This document shows, in pieces, positions 26,016 to 34,455 of a stretch of 64,000 nucleotides of DNA. The notes under the pieces are model-generated. The model had not been told where the DNA came from and did no database searches. It was given only the letters and a program-made list of their open reading frames with translations. Location of the stretch: contig JAGBTZ010000033.1 in assembly GCA_017631055.1 (NCBI GenBank), positions 43,050 through 107,049 of the forward strand, given 5' to 3'. Each line of letters starts with the position of its first letter. The first letter of the stretch is position 1. The stretch is from Alistipes sp. GTDB lineage: Bacteria > Bacteroidota > Bacteroidia > Bacteroidales > Rikenellaceae. The position numbers and the translations under genes were made by a program.

Positions 26016-27077
26016 CTATTTATTTATCAACTTCATCTGCACATGTACCGACTCTTCGTGGATAGCCCTTAGAATAGTCGTTACAAATTCAATACCAAGA
26101 TCGAGTTCCGCAGCCTGAGCACCTCGCTGATTAAGGATTTCGTCATAACGCTGCGCCTGCAATACGGGCATATTGTGCTCTTTCTTATATTGTCCAATCT
26201 CGCGCGAGACACGCATACGCTTCGAAAGCAACGAAAGGAGTTGATTATCGAGCTTATCGATCTCACGGCGCAACTCGGCAAGGCTCTCGGTAGTCTGGGT
26301 CGTTGAGCGGATAACCAGGTGGTCCAAAATCACAGCCAACGCCTCGGGCGTAACTTGCTGGTTCTTGTCGCTCCATGCGCAATCGGGGCAGTTGTGAGCC
26401 TCGATAATCAAGCCATCGAAACCCAGGTCCATAGCCTCCTGCGAGAGTGGTGCGATAAGTTCACGGCGACCGCCCATGTGACTCGGGTCGCAGAAGATGG
26501 GCAACTCGGGCAGACGGCGGCGCAACTCGATGGGAATATGCCACTGCGGAGGGTTGCGGTAGATAGATTTCTCGTACTCGCTGAAACCTCGATGGATAGC
26601 ACCCAAGCGCTTGATGCCGGCATTATTCAGGCGCTCCAAGGCGCCAATCCACAACTCCAAATCGGGATTTACGGGATTCTTGACCAGCACCGTCACATCG
26701 TGCCCCTTCAGGGCATCAGCCACCTCCTGCACTGCAAATGGGTTGGCTGCTGTACGGGCTCCAATCCAGAGGATGTCGACCTCAGCAGCCAAAGCAGCCT
26801 TGACATGCTTCTCGGTGGCGACCTCCACAGCCGTCAACATACCCAACTCTCGCTTCACGCGCTTGAGCCACTCAAGGCAAGGCTCACCTCCGCCCTCAAA
26901 GCCTCCCGGCTTGGTGCGAGGTTTCCACACTCCGGCACGGAAAATCTTCACTCCGGCAGCAGCCAATCCTCGGGCAGTCTCCATAATCTGCTCCTCGGTC
27001 TCGGCACTGCACGGACCTGCTATAACCATCGGACGGCATTGCTCCACGCCCTCAAAAGCAATCTTCTCTAACTCCAT
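26016..27077 (-). CDS. Bifunctional DAHP synthase / chorismate mutase
   Basis: A 353-residue fusion joining the first step of the shikimate pathway to the chorismate-to-prephenate step. Residues 1 to about 260 are a DAHP synthase of the type I-beta (KDO8PS-like) kind, with IAGPCSAETEEQ, GVWKPRTKPGGFEG and IFCDPSHMGG. Residues about 265-345 are a type II (AroQ) chorismate mutase, with ELRREIDKLDNQLLSLLSKRM. In Bacillus the mutase is at the N-terminus of such fusions; the C-terminal placement here is the Bacteroidota arrangement. It begins 2 nt after the aminotransferase stop. The mutase domain may give feedback control. Confidence 0.93.
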   Translation of the reverse strand: MELEKIAFEGVEQCRPMVIAGPCSAETEEQIMETARGLAAAGVKIFRAGVWKPRTKPGGFEGGGEPCLEWLKRVKRELGMLTAVEVATEKHVKAALAAEVDILWIGARTAANPFAVQEVADALKGHDVTVLVKNPVNPDLELWIGALERLNNAGIKRLGAIHRGFSEYEKSIYRNPPQWHIPIELRRRLPELPIFCDPSHMGGRRELIAPLSQEAMDLGFDGLIIEAHNCPDCAWSDKNQQVTPEALAVILDHLVIRSTTQTTESLAELRREIDKLDNQLLSLLSKRMRVSREIGQYKKEHNMPVLQAQRYDEILNQRGAQAAELDLGIEFVTTILRAIHEESVHVQMKLINK

Positions 27078-27079
27078 AA

Positions 27080-28288
27080 CTATTTTCTAAACAACTCTAT
27101 TATACTCTGTATTGACTCCGATTTCACACGCTGCAAAGCCTCCTGCATACGTTCACGCTTCGCACACAACGAGATACGGACATATCTCACGCCATTACTG
27201 CCGAAGACCTTTCCGGGAGTAACAAACACCTGTGCATCATAGAGCAACAAATCGGCCAGTTGCTCCCCATCGCGCATCTTTGCGGGGATACGTCCCCAAA
27301 GGAAGAGCCCCACCTGATTGGGGTCATACGAACAATTCAACGCCTCCAAAATCTGCTCGGCAATCTTTCGGCGCTCGGCATACTCCGCATTGAGTTCGGC
27401 ATACCACTCACGCTCTGCACCCAACGCCTCAACGGCTGCGAGTTGCACAGGGCGGAACATACCCGAGTCGATATTGGATTTCACCCTCAAAATCCACTCG
27501 ACAAACTTCGGATTGGAGGCCAACATACCCACACGCCAGCCCGCCATATTGTGGCTCTTGCTCAACGAATTCATCTCGACACATACCTCCTTGGCTCCCT
27601 CCACCGAGAGCAGGCTCTCGGGCTGGTCGTTCAGGATAAAACTATAGGGATTATCGTTGCAGATAACTATCCCGTGACGGTGACCAAAGTCGACCAATCG
27701 CCTCATTGTTTCGCGCGTTGCACGAGCACCCGTAGGCATATTCGGATAGTTCACCCACATAAGTTTGATGCGCTCCAACGGCAGACGCTCCAGCGCCTCG
27801 AAATCGGGTTGCCAGCCATTCTCCTCCGTAAGGTCGTAGGTAAAGATCTCAGCCTCGGCCAAACGGCTCACCGAAGAGTAGGTCGGATAACCCGGGTTGG
27901 GCACCAACACTCCATCGCCCTTATTGACAAAGGCGAGCGTGGTGTGCAAAATACCCTCCTTCGAGCCAATGAGGGGCTGGATTTCGGTTGCGGGGTCGAG
28001 CTCCACGCCATAACTCGTTGCATACCACTCAGCGAAGGCCTTGCGCAGTTCGGGAATACCGACATAGGGCTGATACGAATGGGTATCATCGCGACGACTC
28101 TCCTCGCACAGACGCTCCACAACCCTCGCCTGTGGCGGGCGGTCGGGACCTCCGATACCGAGGCTGATGACATCATACCCCTTAGCACGCAAATCGGCCA
28201 CCTCTCGCAACTTCTTCGAGAAGTAGTACTCACTTACGCTCTGCACCCTTTCGGCAGGCTTTATCTCCTTACATTTTGAACTCCGCAT
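27080..28288 (-). CDS. PLP-dependent class I/II aminotransferase, probably aromatic
   Basis: A 402-residue fold-type I aminotransferase. The start at 28288 is chosen because it overlaps the pheA stop by 20 nt; earlier in-frame starts lie deep inside pheA. Motifs include SLGIGGPDRPP, the PLP-binding Lys in SLSKSHNMAGWRVG, and the ARATRETMRR segment before ICNDNPY. It resembles LL-diaminopimelate/aspartate-type enzymes. In this operon it most likely converts phenylpyruvate and hydroxyphenylpyruvate to Phe and Tyr, which is inferred from context. Confidence 0.9.
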   Translation of the reverse strand: MRSSKCKEIKPAERVQSVSEYYFSKKLREVADLRAKGYDVISLGIGGPDRPPQARVVERLCEESRRDDTHSYQPYVGIPELRKAFAEWYATSYGVELDPATEIQPLIGSKEGILHTTLAFVNKGDGVLVPNPGYPTYSSVSRLAEAEIFTYDLTEENGWQPDFEALERLPLERIKLMWVNYPNMPTGARATRETMRRLVDFGHRHGIVICNDNPYSFILNDQPESLLSVEGAKEVCVEMNSLSKSHNMAGWRVGMLASNPKFVEWILRVKSNIDSGMFRPVQLAAVEALGAEREWYAELNAEYAERRKIAEQILEALNCSYDPNQVGLFLWGRIPAKMRDGEQLADLLLYDAQVFVTPGKVFGSNGVRYVRISLCAKRERMQEALQRVKSESIQSIIELFRK

Positions 28289-29102
28289 ACTCTCCAAGTG
28301 TTTTAAGATCACTGACCAGGGGCAAAATAGCAGCCACCGCTTGTCTATAACGCACCACATCGTCAAAAGTTAAATCTATATAGAAACGATACTCCCACTC
28401 GTGACCGATGATGGGCAACGACTGAATTTTAGTCAAATTTATATCGTAGAACGAGAGGATAGTGAGCACCTTCGATAGCGAGCCTCTCGCATGCTGCAGA
28501 GAGAACGCCAACGAAGCCTTATCGGGCTGGGTGGTCTGCATTGCCGACTGCGAGTCGGTGTGAGCAATGACCAGAAAACGGGTAAAGTTGTGTTTGTTGG
28601 TCTCGATACCCTCCTCCAAAATCTCCATACCATAGTATTTCGCAGCCCATGCACTGCAAATAGCAGCGTGTCCGCGCACTCCTCGCTCCGCTATCTCGCG
28701 GGCACTGCCTGCCGTATCATCTCGCTCGACAACCTTGAACGAGGGGTGACGCTTGAGAAAATCACCGCACTGCATCAGAGCAATCGGATGGGAGTGCACC
28801 TCGTGAATACTCTCCATAGTATCCCCCGGCAGAGCGCACAAAACGTGTGAAATGCGCAGTTTATACTCCCCGACAACGGCAAGGTTGCTCGCTCGCAGCA
28901 ACTCGTGATTTTGCAACAGGCTGCCGGCAATGGTGTTCTCGATAGCCACAATACCACACAGCGACTCATCTGCCGCCACTCGTTCGAAGAGTTCATCGAA
29001 GGTGTCGCACGGCACCGATTGCACCTGCTCGCCCGCAAAGTAGTTACATGCCGCCACTTCGTGAAAGCACCCCTCAACGCCTTGTATCGCTACTCTTATC
29101 AT
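28269..29102 (-). CDS. pheA: Prephenate dehydratase
   Basis: Makes phenylpyruvate from prephenate. With the ATG at 29102 it has 277 residues. The N-terminal catalytic domain (to about 180) includes the TRFLVIAH motif with catalytic Thr. An ACT domain (about 195-277) begins HARGSLSKVLTILSFYD and carries KIQSLP where many proteins have the ESRP Phe-binding motif. An upstream in-frame ATG at 29186 would place the attenuator hairpin inside the coding region, so the later start is right. It is the first gene of the aromatic operon, under attenuation by the leader at 29210-29266. Confidence 0.93.
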   Translation of the reverse strand: MIRVAIQGVEGCFHEVAACNYFAGEQVQSVPCDTFDELFERVAADESLCGIVAIENTIAGSLLQNHELLRASNLAVVGEYKLRISHVLCALPGDTMESIHEVHSHPIALMQCGDFLKRHPSFKVVERDDTAGSAREIAERGVRGHAAICSAWAAKYYGMEILEEGIETNKHNFTRFLVIAHTDSQSAMQTTQPDKASLAFSLQHARGSLSKVLTILSFYDINLTKIQSLPIIGHEWEYRFYIDLTFDDVVRYRQAVAAILPLVSDLKTLGEYAEFKM

Positions 29103-29130
29103 AAAGCCTCTGCTCAATAATCTATTCAAC

Positions 29131-29158
29131 AAAAAAATCCCGCTCTCTGAAGAACGGG
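29131..29158 (-). terminator. Attenuator terminator of the pheA operon
   Basis: On the minus strand: CCCGTTCT-TCAG-AGAGCGGG, an 8-bp stem with one wobble, followed by A and seven T. It lies 29 nt before the pheA ATG and 52 nt after the leader-peptide stop, the layout of a transcription attenuator. Confidence 0.85.
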
Positions 29159-29209
29159 ACCATACATCTATGCTGTTATCTGTCACACACCTTACACATA
29201 CGCCCCCGA

Positions 29210-29266
29210 TTACTCTCTGCTAAAAAAGTAATAATAAAAGAAGTATGCAGATGCAAAATTAGTCAT
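29210..29266 (-). CDS. pheL: pheA operon leader peptide, Phe/Tyr-rich
   Basis: An 18-residue open frame, MTNFASAYFFYYYFFSRE, with five Phe and four Tyr among 18 residues and seven of them in a row (FFYYYFF). Its ATG is about 33 nt after a TATATTTG box, and it ends 52 nt before an intrinsic terminator that precedes pheA. The last codons and following bases contain AGAGAG-TAAT-CGGG, a split copy of the terminator's 3' arm, which could pair with its 5' arm as an antiterminator. Ribosome stalling at the Phe/Tyr codons would then let transcription continue. The proposed name is by analogy to enteric pheL; sequence homology is not implied. Confidence 0.8.
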   Translation of the reverse strand: MTNFASAYFFYYYFFSRE

Positions 29267-29298
29267 AATCCAATCACGTTTCGCTCTCTTGCGTAGTG

Positions 29299-29306
29299 CA
29301 AATATA
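29299..29306 (-). promoter_or_regulatory. -7 box of the leader peptide/pheA operon
   Basis: TATATTTG on the minus strand, ending 33 nt upstream of the leader ATG. A -33 TTG is not evident. Confidence 0.6.
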
Positions 29307-29411
29307 ATAAATAATTGGTTAATACATCACATCATTCTCATTTTTTTGACCCAACGCCATCCGAAAGAGAAAAAAGTGGAGAAAAATCGCAAAAAACCGA
29401 GTTTATTTTCG

Positions 29412-29419
29412 TACATTTG
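29412..29419 (+). promoter_or_regulatory. -7 box of the GH88 gene
   Basis: TACATTTG, 18 nt before the ATG at 29438. Its position rules out translation from an in-frame upstream start at 29315. Confidence 0.55.
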
Positions 29420-29437
29420 AAAAAATTGTTCGCAACG

Positions 29438-30601
29438 ATGAAAAAACTTCTATTAGCCTTAACTGTCGCCGTGTGCGCCATTTCGGCCACAGCCGAAGCC
29501 AAAGAGAGCATGACAACTATCGCCAACCGAGTGATAAAAATTGCTGTCGACCACTGCAAAAATATGGACAAGAGCCTCGAGCCGGGCCGTTCTCCTCGAT
29601 ATTACGGGGATGGCAAGTTCGTAGACAAGAATCTCGAGTGGTGGTGCAGCGGCTTCTACCCGGGCACTATGTGGTACCTCTATGAGGCCACCGGTGACGA
29701 GCAGATACTCGCCCTCGCCCGCAAGCACACCGAGCAACTCGCTCCGTTGCAGTGGTACAACAAAAACCACGACATCGGTTTTCAAATCTTTTGCAGTTAC
29801 GGCAACGGTTACCGCCTGACCGGCGATAAAGCCTACGAGAAGGTCATCTCCAACGCCTGTGCAACGCTGATTACGCGCTACAACCCCACGGTGGGCTCAA
29901 TTCGCAGTTGGGACTCTCGCAAGTGGAAGTACGCCGTAATTGTCGACAATATGATGAATCTCGAGATGCTGATGTGGAGAGCCAAGAAAGCACGAGATAA
30001 GAATCTTCACCACATCGCTGTCACCCACGCCAACACCACCCTACGCAACCACTTCCGCGAGGATTTCAGCTCGTACCATCTGCTCGACTATAACCCTGAG
30101 AATGGCGAGGTCCTCATCCGCCAGACGGTGCAGGGTTACGCCGATGAGTCGCGCTGGGCACGAGGTCAGGCATGGGGTCTTTATGGATTTACTATGATGT
30201 ATCGTTTCACCAAGGATAAGGCTTATCTGCGCCAGGCTCAAGGTATTGCCGATATGATTATCAGCTACTTGCCCAAGGATGGCATACCCTACTGGGACTT
30301 CAACGCTCCCGACATCCCGAAGGCGTTGCGCGATGCTTCGGCGGGTGCGATTATCGCCTCGGCACTCATCGAGTTGAGCGAGTACTCTCCCGAGAAGCGT
30401 GAGAGGTACCTCTCTGTTGCCGAACGACAGTTGCGTACACTCTCATCGAAGAGGTATCTTGCTCCCGTGGGCACCAACGGCAACTTTATCCTGCGCCACA
30501 GCGTGGGACATCTGCCCGGCAATAGCGAAGTAGACGTTGCGCTGACCTATGCCGACTACTACTTTATCGAGGCGCTGATGCGCTGGAAGAGCCTGAAATA
30601 A
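29438..30601 (+). CDS. Glycoside hydrolase family 88 (unsaturated glucuronyl hydrolase)
   Basis: A 387-residue exported (alpha/alpha)6-barrel enzyme that hydrates and splits the unsaturated uronic acid left at the non-reducing end by polysaccharide lyases. The start at 29438 gives a signal peptide ending near residue 21 (MKKLLLALTVAVCAISATA). The two catalytic Asp positions are present: Asp 112 in HDIGF and Asp 170 in IVDNMMNL. The gene is divergent from the pheA leader, has its own promoter, and ends at a strong terminator. No polysaccharide lyase is near it in this window. Likely substrates are glycosaminoglycan or plant/bacterial uronic-acid oligosaccharides. Confidence 0.92.
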   Translation: MKKLLLALTVAVCAISATAEAKESMTTIANRVIKIAVDHCKNMDKSLEPGRSPRYYGDGKFVDKNLEWWCSGFYPGTMWYLYEATGDEQILALARKHTEQLAPLQWYNKNHDIGFQIFCSYGNGYRLTGDKAYEKVISNACATLITRYNPTVGSIRSWDSRKWKYAVIVDNMMNLEMLMWRAKKARDKNLHHIAVTHANTTLRNHFREDFSSYHLLDYNPENGEVLIRQTVQGYADESRWARGQAWGLYGFTMMYRFTKDKAYLRQAQGIADMIISYLPKDGIPYWDFNAPDIPKALRDASAGAIIASALIELSEYSPEKRERYLSVAERQLRTLSSKRYLAPVGTNGNFILRHSVGHLPGNSEVDVALTYADYYFIEALMRWKSLK

Positions 30602-30618
30602 AAGATAAGGGAGTATAA

Positions 30619-30658
30619 TAACAAGAGAAACTTTCGGGTCCGAAAGTTTCTCTTGTTA
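30619..30658 (+). terminator. Terminator between GH88 and the DUF3127 gene
   Basis: An 18-bp perfect stem (30619-30636 with 30641-30658) around a GGTC loop, with a T-rich exit on the plus strand. Acts on converging transcripts. Confidence 0.85.
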
Positions 30659-30680
30659 TATTTTCTCTGCACTCTATTCT

Positions 30681-31064
30681 CTAAAACGGCAGATCATCAA
30701 CCTCCGCTGCAGGAGTTGCTGCGTATGAGGGCTCCTCCGAGAAGGGAGGCATTGATGGCATCTCGGGCATTGAGGTCTCGGCCGCAGCGGGAGCCTCGGC
30801 AACCTTGGGTTGCACACGCCATGCCTTGACATCGGTATACCACCTACCATTAAACTCGCGCGACTCGACATTCACCGACACCGTGCAGGTCATACCCTCT
30901 CTCAACTGCGCCACATCGCTCTCCTTGTTGAAGAAAGTAACACAAATCTTACGCGAAAACTCTTGGGGAAGTTCAAAAACTACTTCCTGACGTTTCCACT
31001 CGCCTCGTGCAGATGTTCCGCTGGTGGGAGGCAATATCCTATATACTACACCTTCAAATTCCAT
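30681..31064 (-). CDS. DUF3127 family protein with SSB-like acidic tip
   Basis: A 127-residue cytoplasmic protein. Residues 1-90 are a small beta-rich domain, OB-like (MEFEGVVYRILPP, RQEVVFELPQEFSRKICVTFF, REFNGRWYTDVKAWRV). Residues 91-122 are a proline/alanine-rich linker, and the last residues are DDLPF. DUF3127 is a Bacteroidota family proposed to be OB-fold-like. The tail is like the protein-interaction tip of single-stranded DNA-binding proteins. The -7 box is at 31090-31097. Function unknown. Confidence 0.78.
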   Translation of the reverse strand: MEFEGVVYRILPPTSGTSARGEWKRQEVVFELPQEFSRKICVTFFNKESDVAQLREGMTCTVSVNVESREFNGRWYTDVKAWRVQPKVAEAPAAAETSMPEMPSMPPFSEEPSYAATPAAEVDDLPF

Positions 31065-31089
31065 AATTCACTCTGTTTTAATGTTTGGA

Positions 31090-31097
31090 CAAAGGTA
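31090..31097 (-). promoter_or_regulatory. -7 box of the DUF3127 gene
   Basis: TACCTTTG on the minus strand, 25 nt before the start. No suitably spaced TTG. Confidence 0.45.
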
Positions 31098-31115
31098 ACA
31101 AAAAAATTACAAAAA

Positions 31116-31152
31116 AGTTAGGAGTGCCCGTCAAAAACAGACACTCCTAACT
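31116..31152 (-). terminator. Terminator of the SusC/SusD operon
   Basis: Stem AGTTAGGAGTG (31116-31126) with CACTCCTAACT (31142-31152), then a T-rich stretch on the minus strand, 35 nt after the last gene. Confidence 0.8.
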
Positions 31153-31186
31153 CTTTGCGTTAAAATGTATAAAGGTCTACCCTAAA

Positions 31187-31888
31187 TTAGTTCAACCAGT
31201 TACCATTCTCGTCGAACGCCTTATACAAGAGCGTAACCGAGTTGTTGAAGTTGTATACCTCCTCGAGGGTAGGATCTACATAAGGCTTACCCGAAGGCAT
31301 CTCCTCCAAAGTAACAGTCTGAGTGAGCACGATGCTCTCAACAGTGAATACGAAGCCGAACTTCACAACACCCTCCGAATCCTTGTAACGTACAACGTAT
31401 GCGGGGTGATCCTCGGGAGTCTCCTCGTAAATGGTTACATTCTCGGGCTGCTCAGCTGTGGGCTCCTTCTCAACCTCTGCCTCGGGAAGGTCAGCCTGCC
31501 AAGTATACTCATCATCAGCAATAGCCTTGAAATTAACCTGTGTAGGGTTCGAATAGTTACCATCAACCTTCACGATCTCGCAATCGAGCATCTTGCCATC
31601 AGCAATAGCCTCCTCATCGTCATCAATCAGAGCCGATGTTGTGAGGTAGAACACGCCATCCTGAGCCAGGTACATAGTAAACTTAACATACTGACCATTC
31701 ACACGATAGATATCATCTACACGGTTGAGAGTCTGGTCGAACATCTTATCGGCCGAAGTAATCTGAGCAGTGTCATACACCAACTCCAACACCTGAGGGG
31801 TATCGGTACCCGGAGCATTATACTCGGGCTTATCGGTACAGCCGACAGCCAGCACTACAGCCGCCAATATGAATAATAATTTTTTCAT
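31187..31888 (-). CDS. Lipoprotein downstream of SusD, unknown function
   Basis: A 233-residue predicted lipoprotein. The start at 31888 opens a signal with lipobox LAVGC; the in-frame ATG 16 codons earlier would lengthen it with a charged stretch. The mature part is acidic and looks like a beta-sandwich followed by a short conserved tail. No family is recognised. It is the last gene of the SusC-SusD-lipoprotein-lipoprotein operon, in the position where SusE/SusF-like surface glycan-binding proteins usually lie; that role is inference. Confidence 0.65.
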   Translation of the reverse strand: MKKLLFILAAVVLAVGCTDKPEYNAPGTDTPQVLELVYDTAQITSADKMFDQTLNRVDDIYRVNGQYVKFTMYLAQDGVFYLTTSALIDDDEEAIADGKMLDCEIVKVDGNYSNPTQVNFKAIADDEYTWQADLPEAEVEKEPTAEQPENVTIYEETPEDHPAYVVRYKDSEGVVKFGFVFTVESIVLTQTVTLEEMPSGKPYVDPTLEEVYNFNNSVTLLYKAFDENGNWLN

Positions 31889-31970
31889 TGTTTCAACTTT
31901 TAGTCGGCTCGGGGCACTGAAGCGGTGCCTCAGCACCCGTCACCGTATTAATAATTCAATCGTTTCAACA

Positions 31971-34424
31971 CTATTTTGTCAACGAAACACCAAACTCTAC
32001 CTTCTCACCACGAGTCTTGCGAGCCTGGAAGTTCTCACGAGCGTTAACATCCTTCTTCACGAACTTCTTCTGGAGCGGAGCTACTGCACCACCACCCGAA
32101 GCGGGAACGAATGTCGGGTTCGATACACCGATAGACGGCCACGAAATAGTAGTAAAGAGTGTCATATTAGCTGCATCAACTACAAACTCATCGTAAGCAG
32201 CCTCGTAGTAACCCAAGATTACAGAGTAACCATCAGCCGAAACAGTGTCGTTTGTCGAAGGACCAAACTCCAACATACCGTTAGCATAGTGGAGTGCAAT
32301 GCTACCAGCCTCCTCTGCAAGTTCGCTCAACCAGATAATGCCGGTAGGCGAGTTCTTCGAGCTGTAGTTTGCATAAGTGGTAACACCCGGCTGGAAGTAT
32401 GGGAAGATAGGCATAGCCGCACCTACGATCTGAGTACCATCCCACTCCATATCGTGGAAGAACTGTGCAGGTACATCGATAGTGTTGGTAGCAGGATCGT
32501 AAGTACCCTCGAGGTAACCACCGGCAGTAGTGCTGAAATCGTAATCAGTCGGCATCAGACCAAAGATCTTCACCTTGTTTGCGATAGGCTTACCAGCCTT
32601 ATCGAGAGCTTGCTCGATCTTCACGCTCGACGAGAGCGGATAGAATGCTTTCATGAGCGAACCAGACGCATTGGCAGGATCTGCCGGACCATAGAGCTCA
32701 TAAGTGTACTGCGAGAATTCGCCGAGGAATGCCTCAAGACCTACCTCAGGAGCCTCGATATCGAAGGTCTCGGTGTAGTCACCCAGCACCTGACCCTCCT
32801 CGTTAACGATAGCTACACCGAAGGTCAACTTAACAACATTACCACTCTCATTGAACTCGATAGCACTCTTAATCTTCTGGCTCTGCGAAGCGTAAAGCTC
32901 ACGACCGTTCCACTGGATATTGAGCGGCTGCATATCAACAACCTTTGCAGTGGTACCGTTCCACGACATTGCCAAACCGAGGTAACCGGTCTCGTCAGTC
33001 TCGGTTCCGTAAGGATCAGCTACATAGTAAACGCCCTCACCCGAAACCTTCTCAACGCCCTTATAGAGGTACTTGTTGGCGAAGTTGCCCTGATACTCCG
33101 AAGTGAAGATACCAACGCCAAGTGCAGTGTAGTTAATATCGTTGTTGTAGTCTACCTTGAAGTAGTTAGCCCAGTCAGCCTCCAAATCGTTCTTATCCCA
33201 AGTGATATTCATCGGGCAAGGCCACAACGTTCCATTAGCCGAGTCAATTGCCCAATACGAAATACCATAAGAGTAGGTATTCATAGTGCGAGTAGTTGTA
33301 CCGAAACCATACGAATCGGGGAATACGGTAATAAACGCCTCACCATAACCCGTAATCGAGAGGGGCACACTACCAAGGTACATCATTACAGTACCCGATG
33401 AGAGTGATACTGCGCTCAACTCACCTGTAGTAGTATCAACAGGAACGAGAGGATAACGGCCATAACCTGTAGTAGCCTTTGTAGGATGCAACGGGTGAGG
33501 ATAATTGCGTGCACCATCCGAAGCAACGGGCTCATAAGTCGGAGTCATACAGAGCATCAAGCCACAACCCTTCGAGAAGTATTCCAAGTCCGCATCGTCA
33601 AAGATACCCTCGCTGGCAGCAATTGATGCAGCAGCGATCTGATACATAACGCGGGGAACGTAGAAACGTACATAACCAGCAGGGAATACGGGAGCAGTAC
33701 CTGCAGCCTTCGCAGCCTCGATTGCCTTCATATCATCCTCGTGGATCTGAATAGTACAATCCGAGTAAAGACCGAGAGGATAACCAAGCATATCTCGGAA
33801 GAACGTCTCCTCGATAGTTACAGTACCAACATCCTCAAATGGAAGCTCTACGGGAACACTATGCATAATAGAGAACTCGTGATTGTCAGCACCATAGTTC
33901 GACGAGTTAACCAAGTCTACCAACTCTGCAACAAACTCGTAGTCAGTGTTGGTTGCCAACTTCGAAATGTCGAAACCAAGACGGAGAGTAGTCTCCGAAG
34001 CATCAGCATCGAACGAGCAAGGAACAGTGAAAATCACAGTCTTTGCAGCCTGATCAGCACCGGTCTGAGCCGAGCCCTGAGGAAGAGTAAAGAGCGCTGC
34101 ATCCTCAGCAAGCATCGTAAGCTTCACCTCGAAATCGAACTGCTCGAGCGACGACGACTTACGAGCGATCTTCAAATCGACATAAGTATCGTCGGTATAA
34201 ACCTCGTCCTTCTGCAGACCACGGCTCAACTTCTTGAGTTCCTCAGCCTCTTCCTTCTTCTCATCGGCAGTCTGGACATAGAAGGTCGACATCGAATTGT
34301 CGATATAAATCTGCTCGCCCGAAAGATCCTCACCCGGAGTATAGGTCTGATCCTTCGTACAGCCCACCATTACGAGGGCCACGAACGCGAACAGAGCGTA
34401 AAATATATTTTTCATTGTTTTCAT
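31971..34424 (-). CDS. Large lipoprotein of the SusC/SusD locus, unknown function
   Basis: A predicted lipoprotein of about 817 residues with lipobox VMVGC. Several ATG codons occur at the front (34436, 34430, 34424, 34415); 34424 gives the usual two basic residues before the hydrophobic stretch, and the true one is uncertain. The mature part is acidic, rich in Thr/Tyr/Ala, and appears to be a chain of beta-sandwich domains. No enzyme motif was recognised. Its position between SusD and a small lipoprotein suggests a surface-exposed glycan-binding or processing protein. It lies 31 nt after SusD. Confidence 0.65.
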   Translation of the reverse strand: MKTMKNIFYALFAFVALVMVGCTKDQTYTPGEDLSGEQIYIDNSMSTFYVQTADEKKEEAEELKKLSRGLQKDEVYTDDTYVDLKIARKSSSLEQFDFEVKLTMLAEDAALFTLPQGSAQTGADQAAKTVIFTVPCSFDADASETTLRLGFDISKLATNTDYEFVAELVDLVNSSNYGADNHEFSIMHSVPVELPFEDVGTVTIEETFFRDMLGYPLGLYSDCTIQIHEDDMKAIEAAKAAGTAPVFPAGYVRFYVPRVMYQIAAASIAASEGIFDDADLEYFSKGCGLMLCMTPTYEPVASDGARNYPHPLHPTKATTGYGRYPLVPVDTTTGELSAVSLSSGTVMMYLGSVPLSITGYGEAFITVFPDSYGFGTTTRTMNTYSYGISYWAIDSANGTLWPCPMNITWDKNDLEADWANYFKVDYNNDINYTALGVGIFTSEYQGNFANKYLYKGVEKVSGEGVYYVADPYGTETDETGYLGLAMSWNGTTAKVVDMQPLNIQWNGRELYASQSQKIKSAIEFNESGNVVKLTFGVAIVNEEGQVLGDYTETFDIEAPEVGLEAFLGEFSQYTYELYGPADPANASGSLMKAFYPLSSSVKIEQALDKAGKPIANKVKIFGLMPTDYDFSTTAGGYLEGTYDPATNTIDVPAQFFHDMEWDGTQIVGAAMPIFPYFQPGVTTYANYSSKNSPTGIIWLSELAEEAGSIALHYANGMLEFGPSTNDTVSADGYSVILGYYEAAYDEFVVDAANMTLFTTISWPSIGVSNPTFVPASGGGAVAPLQKKFVKKDVNARENFQARKTRGEKVEFGVSLTK

Positions 34425-34455
34425 ATTCATATACATTTATTCGTTAGACACCGAA

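Noticed and set aside
31869-33401. A 510-codon plus-strand open frame opposite the large lipoprotein
   Set aside because: Low-complexity shadow; the minus strand has a signal peptide and lipobox and lies in the susC/susD operon.
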